This document shows positions 44,208 through 56,140 of a stretch of 64,000 nucleotides of DNA, one piece after another (position 1 is the first letter of the stretch; each line of letters begins with the position of its first letter). Made by a program: the position numbers and the translations under genes. Below the pieces are notes generated by a model. It did no database searches and was not told where the DNA came from. It saw nothing but the letters and a program-made list of their open reading frames with translations. Origin of the DNA: Cryptomeria japonica (taxonomy: Eukaryota; Streptophyta; Pinopsida; Cupressales; Cupressaceae); NCBI RefSeq assembly GCF_030272615.1, contig NC_081408.1:400671889-400735888 (forward strand), written 5' to 3'.

Positions 44208-44668
44208 GCTGAATTGGCCAAGACGCAGTCTCCATAGACTTTTGCACAGAATGCCATCTCTCCAAAAATACATTATACTAACACCTAAGATCCCACTTAT
44301 AGTTGTTCCACTTTAACTTACGGAGGATAATTAGACTACAAAAATAATTTACTTACAGAAAAGTATAACTGTCTGAGAAAACATAAAATATGTCAACTAA
44401 TGAAAATAAAAACGACTATTTATATCTAATGTTGAATTGGCCAAGACAGCCTCCGTTGACTTTTTGCACCGAGTCCCTTTATCCAGAATTACAACACCAT
44501 ACTAGCACCTTAGATCCTTGTTATAGTTAATGTCCACCTGAATTCCTTTATATTCTGCATGTAGGATAATTAGATTTACTAAAACTGTCAACCAATAGAA
44601 GAGTACAACCGTCTTGAGATAACACAACATCTGTCATCTGTTGAAAATCAAAATATAAAAAAGTATCA
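44208..44668. repeat. Diverged tandem duplication, about 225-bp unit
   Basis: Unit 1 (44208-44430) begins GCTGAATTGGCCAAGAC and unit 2 (44431-44668) begins GTTGAATTGGCCAAGAC. Both go on with TTGACTTTT/TAGACTTTT, CCTTAGATCC/CCTAAGATCC, GGATAATTAGA, AGTA(C/T)AAC and a TGTCA..TGAAAAT end. They are clearly related but well diverged. Confidence 0.65.
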
Positions 44669-46005
44669 ATATATCTGGCGATACATGAATGTAGCCATAA
44701 CTACTACTGAAGTGGATTATAATTTATCATCAAGTATTTGTGACATTCTATTTCCTCTAATTTCTGTTCCATTCCCTTTCTTATGCTGTATCCATAAATG
44801 ACAAATCCTACTGACAGTTTCCAAGTACTAGATTTCTTCTCTGGGGCTGCCAAAATTTCCTTCCAGACCAGGAACACGTTAACCATCTAGTGTAGGTGAA
44901 GAATCTTAAGTCTTAAACATTTTCGCTTGTCATTACCTATGTGGCATTTCAAGAGAGTATGCAACCTGGACTCTGCTTGTAAGGTTATAATCGGAATGAG
45001 ATCTGATTTCCAATTTTAAATTTTTACTGTTTGTAGTTCTGATTCTATTTTGGGCCAATTTCTGATTCTCCCAAGCTGCTTCATCATCTGCTGGTATTCT
45101 GATAGGAAGTCTTTAACTGCTAAAACTTGAGTGTCTCCAAGAATCAAATTGACCTTAAATGTCGACATTTCTGTTGATATATCATATTAATTCTTTTCCA
45201 AATGAGAACAATATGGCCATGAAGCTTATTGATCTGCATTATATTCCTTTAAATTCTGCATGAAACATTTGTTTACTATTCCAATCTTCCCAGCTGTTTG
45301 AGAGTGGTAATTTGTACTTGGGGTCAAGAAGGTACCAGCACAGTTCAAATAGTTCATTCTAGAAGCTGCATTGGATTTTCATCAGTAGTAATTTTGTTTG
45401 GAAGTCCATTTAACCTGCATGACTTGCGAAGTTACCTTGGTGAGCTCATGCCTTATCAGGAAAATCCACGGCAAACTAGGTATGCAAAGGAATGTGGCCT
45501 CACCTCCTAGCTGCGCACTCCTGGCCCCACACCTATCCCTAGGACACAGGGATGGCAAGGGAAATCTCTTGGCCATCTTCTGTGACTAGGGTCGATGATT
45601 CTTAACTTGTTCTGTAGCAGACTGTTGTCGAATGTTTTTTGGGACCAGTTTCCCTCATTTTATGGACTTAATATCACTTTCTGCAAAGCTTTATCATCAA
45701 AAGTTGTTTTGTGTGAAATTCAATGCCGAGTAAAGCATTCTCACAGCGAATGAGATGGGGAAAGTTTTGGCTTAAAGATATAGTACTTGTCTATATAGCA
45801 TTGTATTGTTGTTGTATCTATTTATTTTTTGTGTTATGACTCACATTGTGTTTTGCGAAGGAGAAAATAATCTTCTATTGTATTCTTTATATATTCATTA
45901 AATGAGAACTTACTCCATGTAGGTTAATAATATAACGGAAGCTAAAAGCAATCGCTCTATTTCTGAGTTTAAACGTTGCACTGATTTCTTTTTATATGCT
46001 TGCAG
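44669..46005. other. Last part of the PEN2 intron
   Basis: No repeat borders or genes recognised. The final 25 bp carry the pyrimidine-rich tract and TGCAG acceptor of PEN2 exon 2. Confidence 0.5.
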
Positions 46006-46163
46006 ATGTTGTTTGGTCAGCCATTGGATTTATAGTGTATACTCTGGTACTTGTGTCATGGGCCCTTACATTTTCTGTAGGTGGTGAACACCTCTTTGGT
46101 TCTGTTTGGAAACATCTTGCTGTTTATGATATAGCTGATACCTACGATCTTATTGGATCATGA
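46006..46163 (+). CDS. PEN2: PEN2 exon 2 (C-terminal half)
   Basis: Residues 55-106 of PEN-2. The first two bases (AT) complete the Tyr codon opened in exon 1, giving ...IRP-Y-VVWSAIGF, exactly as in the family. The second membrane segment is residues 56-77 (VVWSAIGFIVYTLVLVSWAL). The conserved C-terminal segment follows: FSVGGEHLFG, W, LAVYDIADTYDL. The TGA stop is at 46161-46163. A candidate poly(A) signal AATAAA lies at 46235-46240. There are no lesions in either exon, which speaks for a working gene. The product would join presenilin, nicastrin and APH-1 in gamma-secretase. Confidence 0.9.
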
Positions 46164-48699
46164 ATAAATTTGTTCTCAGTGACATTAGTATTTTGGTATG
46201 GTTCATCTCTCTAGTTCCATTTATAATTGATACGAATAAAATGACATTTTATTCAAATTCAAGTTTTGAGGTGGTGTTCTTGTTGGCATTTAATAGTTTC
46301 TGTGGATAAAATGTTTTTTTATTCAACTTCAGGTTTTGAGTGCATTACAAGAAATTACAAGTCAAAAAGGACCTTATTTCCTTTTACAGCTGATTGAAAA
46401 GGATTTAGTAAGTGGTAACATGGATTACAAAAATAATACCTGTCAGAACTCTAACCTATTTTGCAGGGTCTACAACTTTTCCAGATCATTGAGGAATTTA
46501 ATATGTTATGATCTATTAAACTCAAAAAAACATTACTGATTCAGTGATTCACCCTTACGTATGTTAGAAACTAGCCATATATCATAGTAATTCTTTTTTA
46601 TTTCTTTTGACAATTTTATAGTTAACGGATTCAAAATATGCAACCAGATAGCTGAGACTATTTGTTTGAAGAATATGTTGAGCCGAATATAGGTGCAGTT
46701 GTTATTTCATTTTGCTTCTAATTATACACATAATTGTAAGAAGAGGAAGAGAGTGCATTTTCCAGGAATTGTGAACATGAGAAAGAATGTAAATGCCAAG
46801 AATTGTCTTTTGCAATCACTTCACTGATCCTGTTTCTCAGAAACCTTTCCTTTGATATCTTTGGAAACCATTCCCTTTTTCTTTGTTTTTTTTTTGTGTT
46901 TGGTGCAGTTGGCCGGACAGAAATCAAATAATATTTAATGAATTTTTTTCTAGCAACCACATAATTGCTCCAAAACAAAATCTGAGATCACTCTCAATGC
47001 TAAAGTTTATTTTAAGCAAAAAATGTTTTCAACTATTTCTTTTGTTGTTGAAATGCATATCATTAATTATTGGCATCTTTTAGAGCTTCTCTAGTTGGGA
47101 GATATTCCTAATGTGCCCGCCTAGTCTCTTTCTTTGACGGGGCATTCAAATTCAATCCTGGAGCTGTTGGTGTTGGCAGAGTGAACTCCAAACTCTTTAA
47201 TTTTTCTATCAACATTGGCAAGGCTACTAACAATGTGCGTGAGCTATCGACTCGTGAATTCAGACTTCGAATGGACCCCAAAGCAAATTTAAACAATTCA
47301 CTATTTATGGAGATTCAATGCTTTCCATCTATGCCTAAAAAATAAAAAAGGTTTCACTTGGTTCAACTCCAGATTATTCATTGCATAGTTAAATTTTGAA
47401 AAAAAAATTTGACTCTAATTATAGACACATAATCTATTGTATATGCCTTCATCAAAAGCCTCATAAACAGAAGGCTGTATGTCAATGATTTTTTGGTCCT
47501 ACCCATGATAGGCTTCTTGTCTCCCCATGTTAATTTTGTTGAATTCTTCATGAATATAAGTGTGTTTTTTTTTCTGTATTATTAAGTCTATTTTATGCTC
47601 CAATTGTAGCAAGCGGTCTCATATTGTGAAAATGTACATGGAAATCCTTTATTAATTTTGAAAGTCATTTGCATATCAAATAATTAATATTTAATGATAA
47701 ATTATTAATTTAATAAATACATTTATCTATAAATTGTTGAGAAATATAATTTGAAGCTATTTTATTTTTCAATAAAAAAAAAATAGTTTCAAATTGATAA
47801 TATATTGACAACAAATATATACACAAACCATTTTAATATAATGATATTATAATAAATGTAGTCATATATTTGTTATGATAATAAATTGAAACTTTAAAAG
47901 TATATTTAATTTTTGAAATTATATATCCATATAAGTTGTGTAAAGATATACTAGATGTTGCAATGCTATAATTGAAGCTCAAAATGAAGACCTAGAAGGA
48001 AGTGTTTTCGTCACACAAGTTATTGGGCCATTGCTGTAAGGACCAGATCATGAGTTAGGTGATCCATAATACGTGAGTATTTGTGACCCACCTAGTCATT
48101 CGATCCTTTTGCATACATTTTTTGTAGATACATTTGTAGATACCATTATGTTTGTGATTGTGTTATAATAAGTGTACTAGTAAGTTGCTCCTTAAGGGTT
48201 TACATGGCCCTCTTACATTGCTTTATTCACCCAAAAACTTTTTCCTTTTATATTGAAGGAAAGCGGCGTGAGGTGCAATCCTAGAGAAGTGCTAGACAAA
48301 CCTATAGTAATAACCTAACAAACTTGGTGGGTGCCAGCCAATGCGTAATAGGTTTTATCTTTGAGGGATCCATTGAGATACCCTTACTAGATATGTGGTG
48401 GTCATGTATTGAACCTTAATTTGGTGGAAGATGCATTTTGCAACTTTCCATAAAGTTGGGTTTCCATTGGACATTGGAGAATTTGACTTAGTTCCCTTGA
48501 TGATCCTCTTCTATTTGAGAGTAGATTAAATTCATGCAAGAACTTGAGCACAAAATAATCCAAAAAGTTACAAAACACATGTTTTATGACGCTTATGAAC
48601 TTGACATTGATATCATCTACTCTAATAAAACCATGGTGAATTCATTTGAATTGCAAGGTGTATAGCACCTAGCTCTAACAATCTTCAACTTGCATACAT
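46164..48699. other. PEN2 3' UTR and flank, no further gene
   Basis: The 3' UTR probably ends soon after the AATAAA at 46235, but further UTR cannot be excluded. Beyond lies AT-rich DNA (47600-47950 very AT-rich) without recognised coding. Confidence 0.45.
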
Positions 48700-50060
48700 G
48701 TTACTCATCATAAGGAGTTGCCAACAAAGTGAACTAATTATTAGGAGATAAGATGGTCATAGCCATCTCACATTTCACAATGCTTATAAGCCTTTTTGAT
48801 GGATCCACAACTCTGTCATCCTCTAGCTATGCCCCAAACAAAATAGTTCTACACTTTAACGTGCTTTATCTTCATGTGGAAAGTAGGTTCCATAACAAGT
48901 TTATGACATTTGATTGTCACAATGAATATGCATTGCATCTTGACTCAACCTACCATTCAAACACAATATCTAGAGTCAAACTAACTTTTTAGAAGCATGA
49001 GTAATTACTATGCACTTTGCCTTCATAATCAAAATAATAACTACAACTTGTCTTGCTCATACAACTTGTTGCGCTATTCACTAGGTTAATTGCAACCTTC
49101 AGAAGACCACCTCCTATCCATATCTCTTGCTATGTACTCTACCTCTATAGTTGAACAAGAAACTACATCTCGTTTCTTTCTTATCCAATTCATTGCACCA
49201 TCGAAAATGCTAGATAATACTTACTAGGCCTCATGCTATCCATATCAAATGTCTAGTTTGATTTTAATAATATTTGTATCCATTATTTTGCTCAAATAAT
49301 GCTCTCTCTAATAGCAAATTGAATACTTTGAAGTGCTATGAAACATATTTGAAGACCCTCTTCATTACAATCCATTGTTTCTTGCCCATATTTGATATAT
49401 ACTTGGTTAGGGCTTCCATTGAGTGGCCAATGTTTGGTTGGTTGGAGGCCATAACATATATTAGATTGCCAATTACACTTTTATAAGATATGCTTGATGT
49501 TATCAATTTCATCAGATGTTGAAGGGCACTATTCAACTAACTACTTTTTTCCACATGAATGCAAACATTTATTGATTTGTAATTCTATATCTTGAATATT
49601 GTCAAAACAAAGTCAACATGGTTCTCTAACTTCAACTTTTTTTGGTAGCTCTATCTCTCATGATCTCCATTGCTAAGATAAACTTATTAGCCCTTAAATT
49701 CTTCATATAAAATTGTAACTAGAGCTTACACTTCAAAACCATAATAATTGCTTTGGTGTTATCGATCAACATTCCTTAACATAAAGAATGATAACAATAA
49801 ACTAGTGACCTATTTGTGTAGAATAATCATAGTGATTTGATTGAACTCTAAGAAATGTTAACTTCAAAACATCTAAATCCAATTTTTTATATGGCCTGAT
49901 CAAGTGGGACTATTTTAAACTAAAATGTATTTTTTCACTTTGCAAACCATGTCATCTTTACTTTTTACCATGGAGTTCTTTGACTATGTCTCTTAGATTA
50001 CCTCCTTTGGATCCACATGTAATCAAGGTGTTAACATTTATTTGCTCAACCTTAGTTAAA
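48700..50060 (-). pseudogene. Copia pol relic (reverse transcriptase and RNase H)
   Basis: Heavily decayed - strand remains of a Copia polyprotein. Reading from right to left, fragments fit the reverse transcriptase (a QIGHYFIVIILYV-like stretch where YVDD should follow, disrupted). Then comes the most legible piece, 49336-49536: YKSVIGNLIYVMASNQPNIG and WIVMKRVFKYVS, the Copia Y.S..G.L.Y....RPDI...W...KR..RYL block. Further left are RNase H pieces (EYIA-like, CDNQ). Many stops. It is older than the LTR to its right. No LTR of its own was delimited. Confidence 0.6.
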
Positions 50061-50108
50061 TGTAGCAACAATAGATGAAAGCAATCTAATGGATGTAAAA
50101 TTTGTAAC

Positions 50109-50999
50109 TGTTGGCAATTGACACTCATACGGTGGATACTGATACTTGATTATTGGTTTAAGGGTTGTCATTGATGACAACTCTTCATGGAATTCTATGT
50201 GGTAGCTATAGATCTTGATAATAAAAAATGTATGTGAACTAGTAACCAGATAGCCGGTATTTTAGGTTGAGCAGAGCAGTTTTTGGTCCGAAAGCTTTTC
50301 GGTGATTGCGGTGTGAATTGTGCATGAGATGATAGGGCCGACATAGAGACATCATTTTATCATCTTTTTGGTGATCCGGTCAAGCCGACACGTTACACTA
50401 CAGGCCGACTTGATAATAGTCTATTTTGTGATTGCAGATATATAAGATCGGTGCAAAAGATCTTTTTGATGTATGGTATGAAGTAATATGAGCGAGTAGT
50501 GATCGAGAATCCCTTTTGGCGCAGTTTCACATGCGCATTCTTGATCCGATAGCTGATTGAGACAGAGAACATAGCAGAGTTGTTGAGCAGATACAGTAAG
50601 AGTTTTGCATTTAACCAGAATTCATCTAGACATTGTTAGATGCTATTTTGGAGTTCATTCATTGTAATTCATTATTGTAGATGATCTGTAAGGCAGTGAG
50701 CTTTCCAGGGTTGTAGCCCTTATTGTAATTGAGCTATAAGCTCTAGGCAGTGTGCCTGAATTCTTGTGCATTCCCTTTCATATAGTATTGTTTTGCTACT
50801 GGCCATAGTGGAATAATATTGTGGGTCCAAATCCCATCGTAGTTTTTCCCATTTGGGTTTCCATGTAAAAATCCTGGTGTTATGATTTTGTGTTTCTGTA
50901 TTTCAGTTTCATGCATATGCTTCCAGTGGTTTAAGGTTAAGTTAGTAACTGGTAGAACACTGATTCACACCCCCCTCTCAGTGTTCCTTGATTCCAACA
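50109..50999 (+). repeat. 5' LTR of a Copia element (891 bp)
   Basis: Starts TGTTGGCAATTGACACTC and ends CCTTGATTCCAACA. The primer site TTGGTATAAGAGCC follows at 51001. Related TGTTGGCAATTGACA starts are common among plant Copia (SIRE-like) LTRs. The matching 3' LTR was not found, so the element is truncated on the right. Confidence 0.75.
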
Positions 51000-51067
51000 A
51001 TTGGTATAAGAGCCTAGTTCTTCTGAGGAAGCCTAACCGCTTGAGGAAGGTTCGAAAGATTGAATCA

Positions 51068-52230
51068 ATGGATTCCGGTTTTCAGAGACAACTTAGTGTG
51101 GCATTTGAGGATCTTGATGCAACAAGAAATGAGATCAGCTCCTTAAAGAGAAATCTGAATGCAACATAAGACTTCATTAATGATTTGAAAGATCAGGTCA
51201 ACACTTCAAGAGACGAGGAATAAATTGATGGACAAGCTGAAAGAGAAGGAAGAACAATGCATGGAGAGTCATGACAAAGCTGATGAATGTGACAAGCTTG
51301 CTAGAGAGAATGCTGTGTTGAAGAATGAGATGCAATCCATTGTGATGAAGATGACTTAGGAGATTGAAGACCAGAAGAAGAATGAAGAGATTTTGACTCG
51401 ATCATTGAAGGAAAAAGCAGATGAATGCTTCGGGCTTACCTATGAGAATGATCAGTTGAAGCTTGAGTTGACACAATCAAGGAATAATGGTCAAGAATTT
51501 GAGAGACATGTTGTTGCCCTAAGATATCAACTTGCTACTACAAATGAATACAAAGACAAATTCAACGCTAGCTCAGCAAGGCTTGATGAGATGCTAGAAA
51601 ATTAGAGGAAAGGACATGCGAGGACTTGGATTTGAGAAAGGTGACTCCTCCAGATCTGGACAAACCAATGCAAAACCTAATCATAAGAAGAGCAAGAATC
51701 CTTCAGTAGGACAACCTAATGCCTATAAATTCAATGGTAGATGTTTTACTTGCAATAAATTTGGTCATATGGCGAATCAATGCAGAAGTAGGATGAATAA
51801 TGGAATGAACAATATGAACAATGATCTTACCTTTACCGATCAGTGTTTCATATGCAATAATTTTGGTCACAAGTCAAATATGTGCAGAGCAATAATGAAT
51901 AATTTTCAAAACAAGAGATGCTATGCTTGTGGGATGTTTGGACATATCTCTAACCAGTGCAGGATGAGACCAAATCAGATGAACTTTAGACCTATCCAGA
52001 ATGTTGTTTCCTGTGCATGCAATAAAACTGGTCACATTGCAAAATATTGCAGAAGCAAAGATGTGAACAAGAGTGCTCCGGTAGACAAGAACAAAGCTGA
52101 TGATAAAGGTAAGGCAAAGGTAGAGGAGATCAGAGACAAGCATGAGAAGATGTGGGTTAGAAAAGATGAATCCAAGACAAACAGTGGAGCTGCACCCGAA
52201 TCCAGTGCAGGGTCTTCATTCGGTAACTAA
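51068..52230 (+). pseudogene. Copia gag: coiled coil and four zinc knuckles, broken
   Basis: Gag of the element with the LTR at 50109. It starts at the ATG at 51068 (MDSGFQRQLSVAFEDLDATR) and continues as a long Glu/Lys-rich coiled coil, but stops (51167, 51357, 51603) and frameshifts break it. The last open piece, 51616-52230, carries four CCHC knuckles in tandem: CFTCNKFGHMANQC, CFICNNFGHKSNMC, CYACGMFGHISNQC and a fourth in which the first Cys is Ser (SCACNKTGHIAKYC). The N-terminal gag core seems absent, since the ATG opens directly into the coiled coil. Pol does not follow. Confidence 0.7.
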
Positions 52231-52618
52231 GGCATTTGGCTTTAGGGGGTGGCATCTTCGTGCAAAATCTTGCAAAACCCCCTTGGAGAGATTTGTGATC
52301 GATCATGGTAGATTGCAAATGCTTGGAGATGATTATCCGGATCTTTAGATCATCCGATGAGTTGATTGATGCTGGACAAGGCATTTGGTTGAACCTTATC
52401 AATGCATTTATGTCAACTTGAAATTAGGGTTTGCGAGGTTAAAAAGGGCAATGTGAATCATTTCTCACATTGCGAGCGAAGAGAAGAAGCAACAGAGCTA
52501 GGCAAACCAGTTTCCAAGGAGATCAAAAGCTTTGAGGCGATCCGATAGAAGTTATTGTGCATTTGTCTGGAACAAGAGGTATTTACAGAAGAACACTCTT
52601 AATCCTAAATTTCTCAGA

Positions 52619-52879
52619 ATGACATCATCTTCTGTTAATACTCCTTTGGTAGTTGAGGTTTTAGAGAGAGCAAGGTCGCAATTTAAAAAGCACCCATTTA
52701 AGTTAGTCGAGGATGATCCAAATGGTGCCTTCTCATCCGTGCCCTATGGTGTTTTGCATGTTGACGATGTAAGAGCCTATATTCACTGCAACATTGAGGA
52801 GACCGGAAATGAGGCGATTCTAGCACTTTGCAATAAATTTGCTGATCTACCTTTTTTGGAACAAATATTGTGTCCCTAA
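52619..52879 (+). pseudogene. Short unidentified repeat ORF
   Basis: Begins with the ATG at 52619. Contains VEVLERARSQFKKHPFKLVE, PNGAFSSVPYGVLHVDDVRA and LALCNKFADLPFLE. I do not recognise a domain. It sits between the broken Copia gag and LINE text, and its end fuses into the LINE zinc-finger region (FLEQ/NIVSPKVGAFAW by frameshift). It may be the N-terminal part of the same gymnosperm repeat protein whose later parts are seen at 2442-3835. That link is inference from style only. Confidence 0.3.
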
Positions 52880-53830
52880 GGTTGGTGCGTTTGCATGGAT
52901 GTCTACACATAAATAGATATTGACCGTGAAAAGGCTAAGGAAGCTCGAAATATAGGGACCTGTAAGATGCGTGTTGTGTAAAGAAAGTGAAGAAAGTGTT
53001 GATTACATACTCTTATCTTGTCCTTACTTAGATTATTGTTGGAAGTACTTCATGACCAAATTGAATTAGCAGTGCTCGCTTCCTTATGATATTAGAGAAT
53101 GGTTTGTAAGGCTGACTGGTAAGAAGAAAGCCTTGTATGCAAGTATTTGGAAAGTTCTCTCATCAAGCATTATTTGGGAAATTTGGAAAGAGTGCAATTG
53201 AAGGGTCTTCTAGGATAAAGAGATGACTAAGGAAGCTTTGGTCGAGAATATTGAAAGACCGGTCATAGAACTAGCTAATAGTGCAACTAGAAACCCAAAG
53301 ATGGAGAAAAAACTTTTTACACATTGGGACAATGAGATGACAAAGGTCTTTTGTGGTTTAAAAGCACCCCCCTCCCATTAATGAGGTGAGAAAGGTTGAC
53401 CTTCCTAACAACCTGTGGGAAGGTGTAGTTTGGAAGCAACATGATATTGGATAGGTGAAGGTTTATTTCGACGGGTCCTCTAGAGGCAATCTTGTCCCGA
53501 GCGGTGTTGGTTGTGTGGTGAGAGACCATGTTGGAAAATCGTCAACAAGAAGTTAATTTTTTGGGTGAAACGAAAAATAATATTTCTAAATTTCGTGTTG
53601 ACCTCTTAGGATTAAAAAGTGGGTTAGAGCTAAAAGAAAATCAATTGCATTTGGAAGGTGAATCTCTCATCACAGTTAATGTTATTTGTCAAAATTTGAC
53701 CTCAAATTGGAAGCTCAAAAGATGATTAAAACCTATAAGGGATCTAATAGATAAGCTAGCAGAATTCAAAATATCCCCTGTGTATCTTGAAGGCAACAAG
53801 ATGTGAATTAGCAAAGAAGGCGGTTGGGTA
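52865..53830 (+). pseudogene. LINE ORF2 3' end (zf-RVT and RNase H), decayed
   Basis: 3' part of a LINE ORF2. KVGAFAW, LTVKRLRKL and CKESEESVDHILLSCPYLD fit the zinc-binding zf-RVT region that follows plant LINE reverse transcriptase. IIWEIWKE comes next. Then KVYFDGSSRGN, SGVGCVVRDH, a 53528-53725 frame with LGLKSGLELKENQLHLEGES, and VYLEGNK form an RNase H domain. Many stops and shifts. 5'-truncated, as is usual for LINEs. No clear poly(A) or TSD was found. Confidence 0.65.
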
Positions 53831-54428
53831 AATTAATGTTGCCAAGTTAGATTATTCCTCATCGAATGGAATTCATTACTTAACTTTAATATTTTTTTTT
53901 GATGAGATAGGGATGTAATGTTTATAATTCATGATCCCAGTACTCGTACGTGCAATCCAGTCCCAAGGACATTTTTGGGTTATTGTACCACAACATTAAT
54001 GTCATGCCACATCTTTTGGCTTGATTAAAATAATAAAATACACTTGATTTGTTTATTAATTAGTTAATTTTGATTAATTTTAAATGATAAAATATGTTAG
54101 AATAGTGATGTATTTAAATTACAAATGAGAAAATGATGATCTAATTATGATAGTGTATGTTTTCCTTACCATGTACTTATGTTGATTATGATTTTGAGGA
54201 CTCACCTATTGACGTGCAAATGAGTTTGAATAAGTGCATGTTTAGTTGAAGAAATGGACATGGTTGAAGAGATGAGTCTAATCATTTGGTAAAGAATTGA
54301 TATGATGGAACCGTCACGCACACCATGTAGTTTCATAAAGAAATTGCATTTGAATGAAATGATGGATGTTTTCCACATGATTGATGATGTTTTCTTAAAA
54401 TCATTATCATGTTGTTTTAATTATTATG
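53831..54428. other. No gene recognised
   Basis: AT-rich, no structured features. Confidence 0.5.
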
Positions 54429-54433
54429 AAAAC

Positions 54434-55154
54434 TGTAAAGAAACTTGTAGCCAATTTTATGACAATTTCCACATAACCCAATTTAGATTTTAATCAAATC
54501 AACACAAAATCCACATGTAAAGAATATACAACATACCCATGAAAATGTGACACAAGAAATATCCTGGGAAAACCCTCATGAGGGAAAAGCCTAACCTCCA
54601 AAAGCATCATCCACCATGTATTATGAGCAATGCGTCCATTGCAATACAACTATGGAAAGCCTTTGAAAAGCTATCCATAACCAAGCACTCCATGTGACCA
54701 AGCATGAATCCACACATCCCATGCCATGCTTCCTCCTTCACAAATGCTAACCTGGCTAATTGACCAACCCAAACAACTACCCTTGTGGTGCTTTTATAAA
54801 CACAAGCAACCACAAAACCACCAAGTGGTATTACATCAAAACCATGTGACAATAAAAATAATATTTTTCCTACATACCCTTGACCCACATTTAATATAGG
54901 GTACTTCATGACAATTACATTCCCCAATATTAAATAAATACAATATAATATTACCAATGTGTCAATACAACTCATCAAGTGGTTACAAGAATATTTCAAG
55001 GGAATCTTTACATGTTGCACGTCCATCTAGGTGCTCCTAGGTGCAACAATACAATAAGATATTACAATATAATTCCATTCCACCTCACACAATAATAAAA
55101 TAATTTAATAATGAAACATTATTATGCAAGGTGTACAACACCATTTTCCCAACA
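54434..55154 (-). repeat. 3' LTR (721 bp) of the TRIM-like element
   Basis: Matches 56141-56865 closely. Both copies contain a 139-codon open frame on the - strand with about ten residue differences. That is shared LTR sequence, not a gene. Confidence 0.9.
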
Positions 55155-56126
55155 TTCTCCCACTTGTTGTATACATTGCATAAGGGCCAAGAAGTAATCA
55201 ATCACATGAACAAGAGAATGATCTCTCCATGCACATATACCATCATGGAATCCAAGTGCTCCATGTGCTCCATCAAGATATCTGCAACAACTATAAGAAG
55301 TCAAAAAATTGACACTCCTAGCCCAAGTTTTGCTCCATGGAAGAAAAAAACCAATTAGGCTAAACTGACAAATATATGGACTCCAAATATTTTCCCAATA
55401 TGCCACGAAAATACATTTTCCATATTTTTCTCCAATATGCCTCAAAATAATTTTCAAATTTTCAATAATAACTTCGAGTGGGGCCCACTGACTGGGCCCA
55501 TAGACCATACAAATATCGATATATAAATAAAATACATGGCATATAATAAAAAAATTAAAATAAAGTGGGAGTACGTAGAGGGGGTGGGAGGTATGGGGTC
55601 TGTGGACCCAGCCCCCCCAAAACATTTAAAATTTTTTTTTAACCTTTTTCCCCCTTGCAAATTTTTTAATTTTTTTCTTTTTTGGATTTTTACAGGAGTC
55701 TTTTTAATTTGACAGGATTTTTAAATAATTTTTATTTTCTGAGACCAAGTTTCAGGCGGTACAACCGTACGATCATACCGTCTAATTTTTTTTCAAACTT
55801 GGGCATCCGACACCGAAATAGGGCAAATTATATATCATTTTTCGTCTCTCGGCCAAGCTGAATCCATCCATGAGGTCCGTTTTGTCCCACAGGGCCATTT
55901 ATGAAATATCACCCCCAAAACCCTCATTCAAAGCATTTTTCAATGATGCCCTAGATTGACCAAAATTCTTCCAACCCAAAATCTGCAAACAACCCATCAT
56001 AACAACAAACCCAAATAACATAGATCTGCAATAACAATATACAAAACCATATATCTTGCCTTATTTTTTCATTCTTTCATGCATTCATGGATTCCAGCTA
56101 GGCTTATAAACACCATTAAACCGAAA

Positions 56127-56138
56127 GCTCTGATACCA
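56127..56138 (-). promoter_or_regulatory. Primer-binding site, initiator tRNA-Met
   Basis: GCTCTGATACCA on the + strand, a perfect TGGTATCAGAGC on the - strand, two bases inside the 5' LTR border. Confidence 0.9.
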
Positions 56139-56140
56139 CT

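Larger units (their letters stand above)
4605..46005 (+). other. PEN2: PEN2 intron 1, 41,401 bp
   Basis: The intron begins GTAAGTATAA and ends with a pyrimidine-rich tract then TGCAG at 46005. It splits the Tyr codon between the two PEN2 exons in phase 1 (T|AT). Everything between is mobile elements, their relics, and unassigned sequence. Several elements have readable TSDs, so the intron grew by insertion. Very long introns filled with LTR elements are an established trait of conifers. Whether it is spliced efficiently cannot be seen here. Confidence 0.85.

Noticed and set aside
47090-47180. Possible SINE with a box-B-like CATTCAAATTCAATCC
   Set aside because: No convincing A box, tail or TSD.
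54607-55026. 139-codon open frame, nearly repeated at 56317-56736, as a gene pair
   Set aside because: Both frames lie wholly inside the two LTRs of one element and are collinear with them. The match is LTR identity, not gene duplication.
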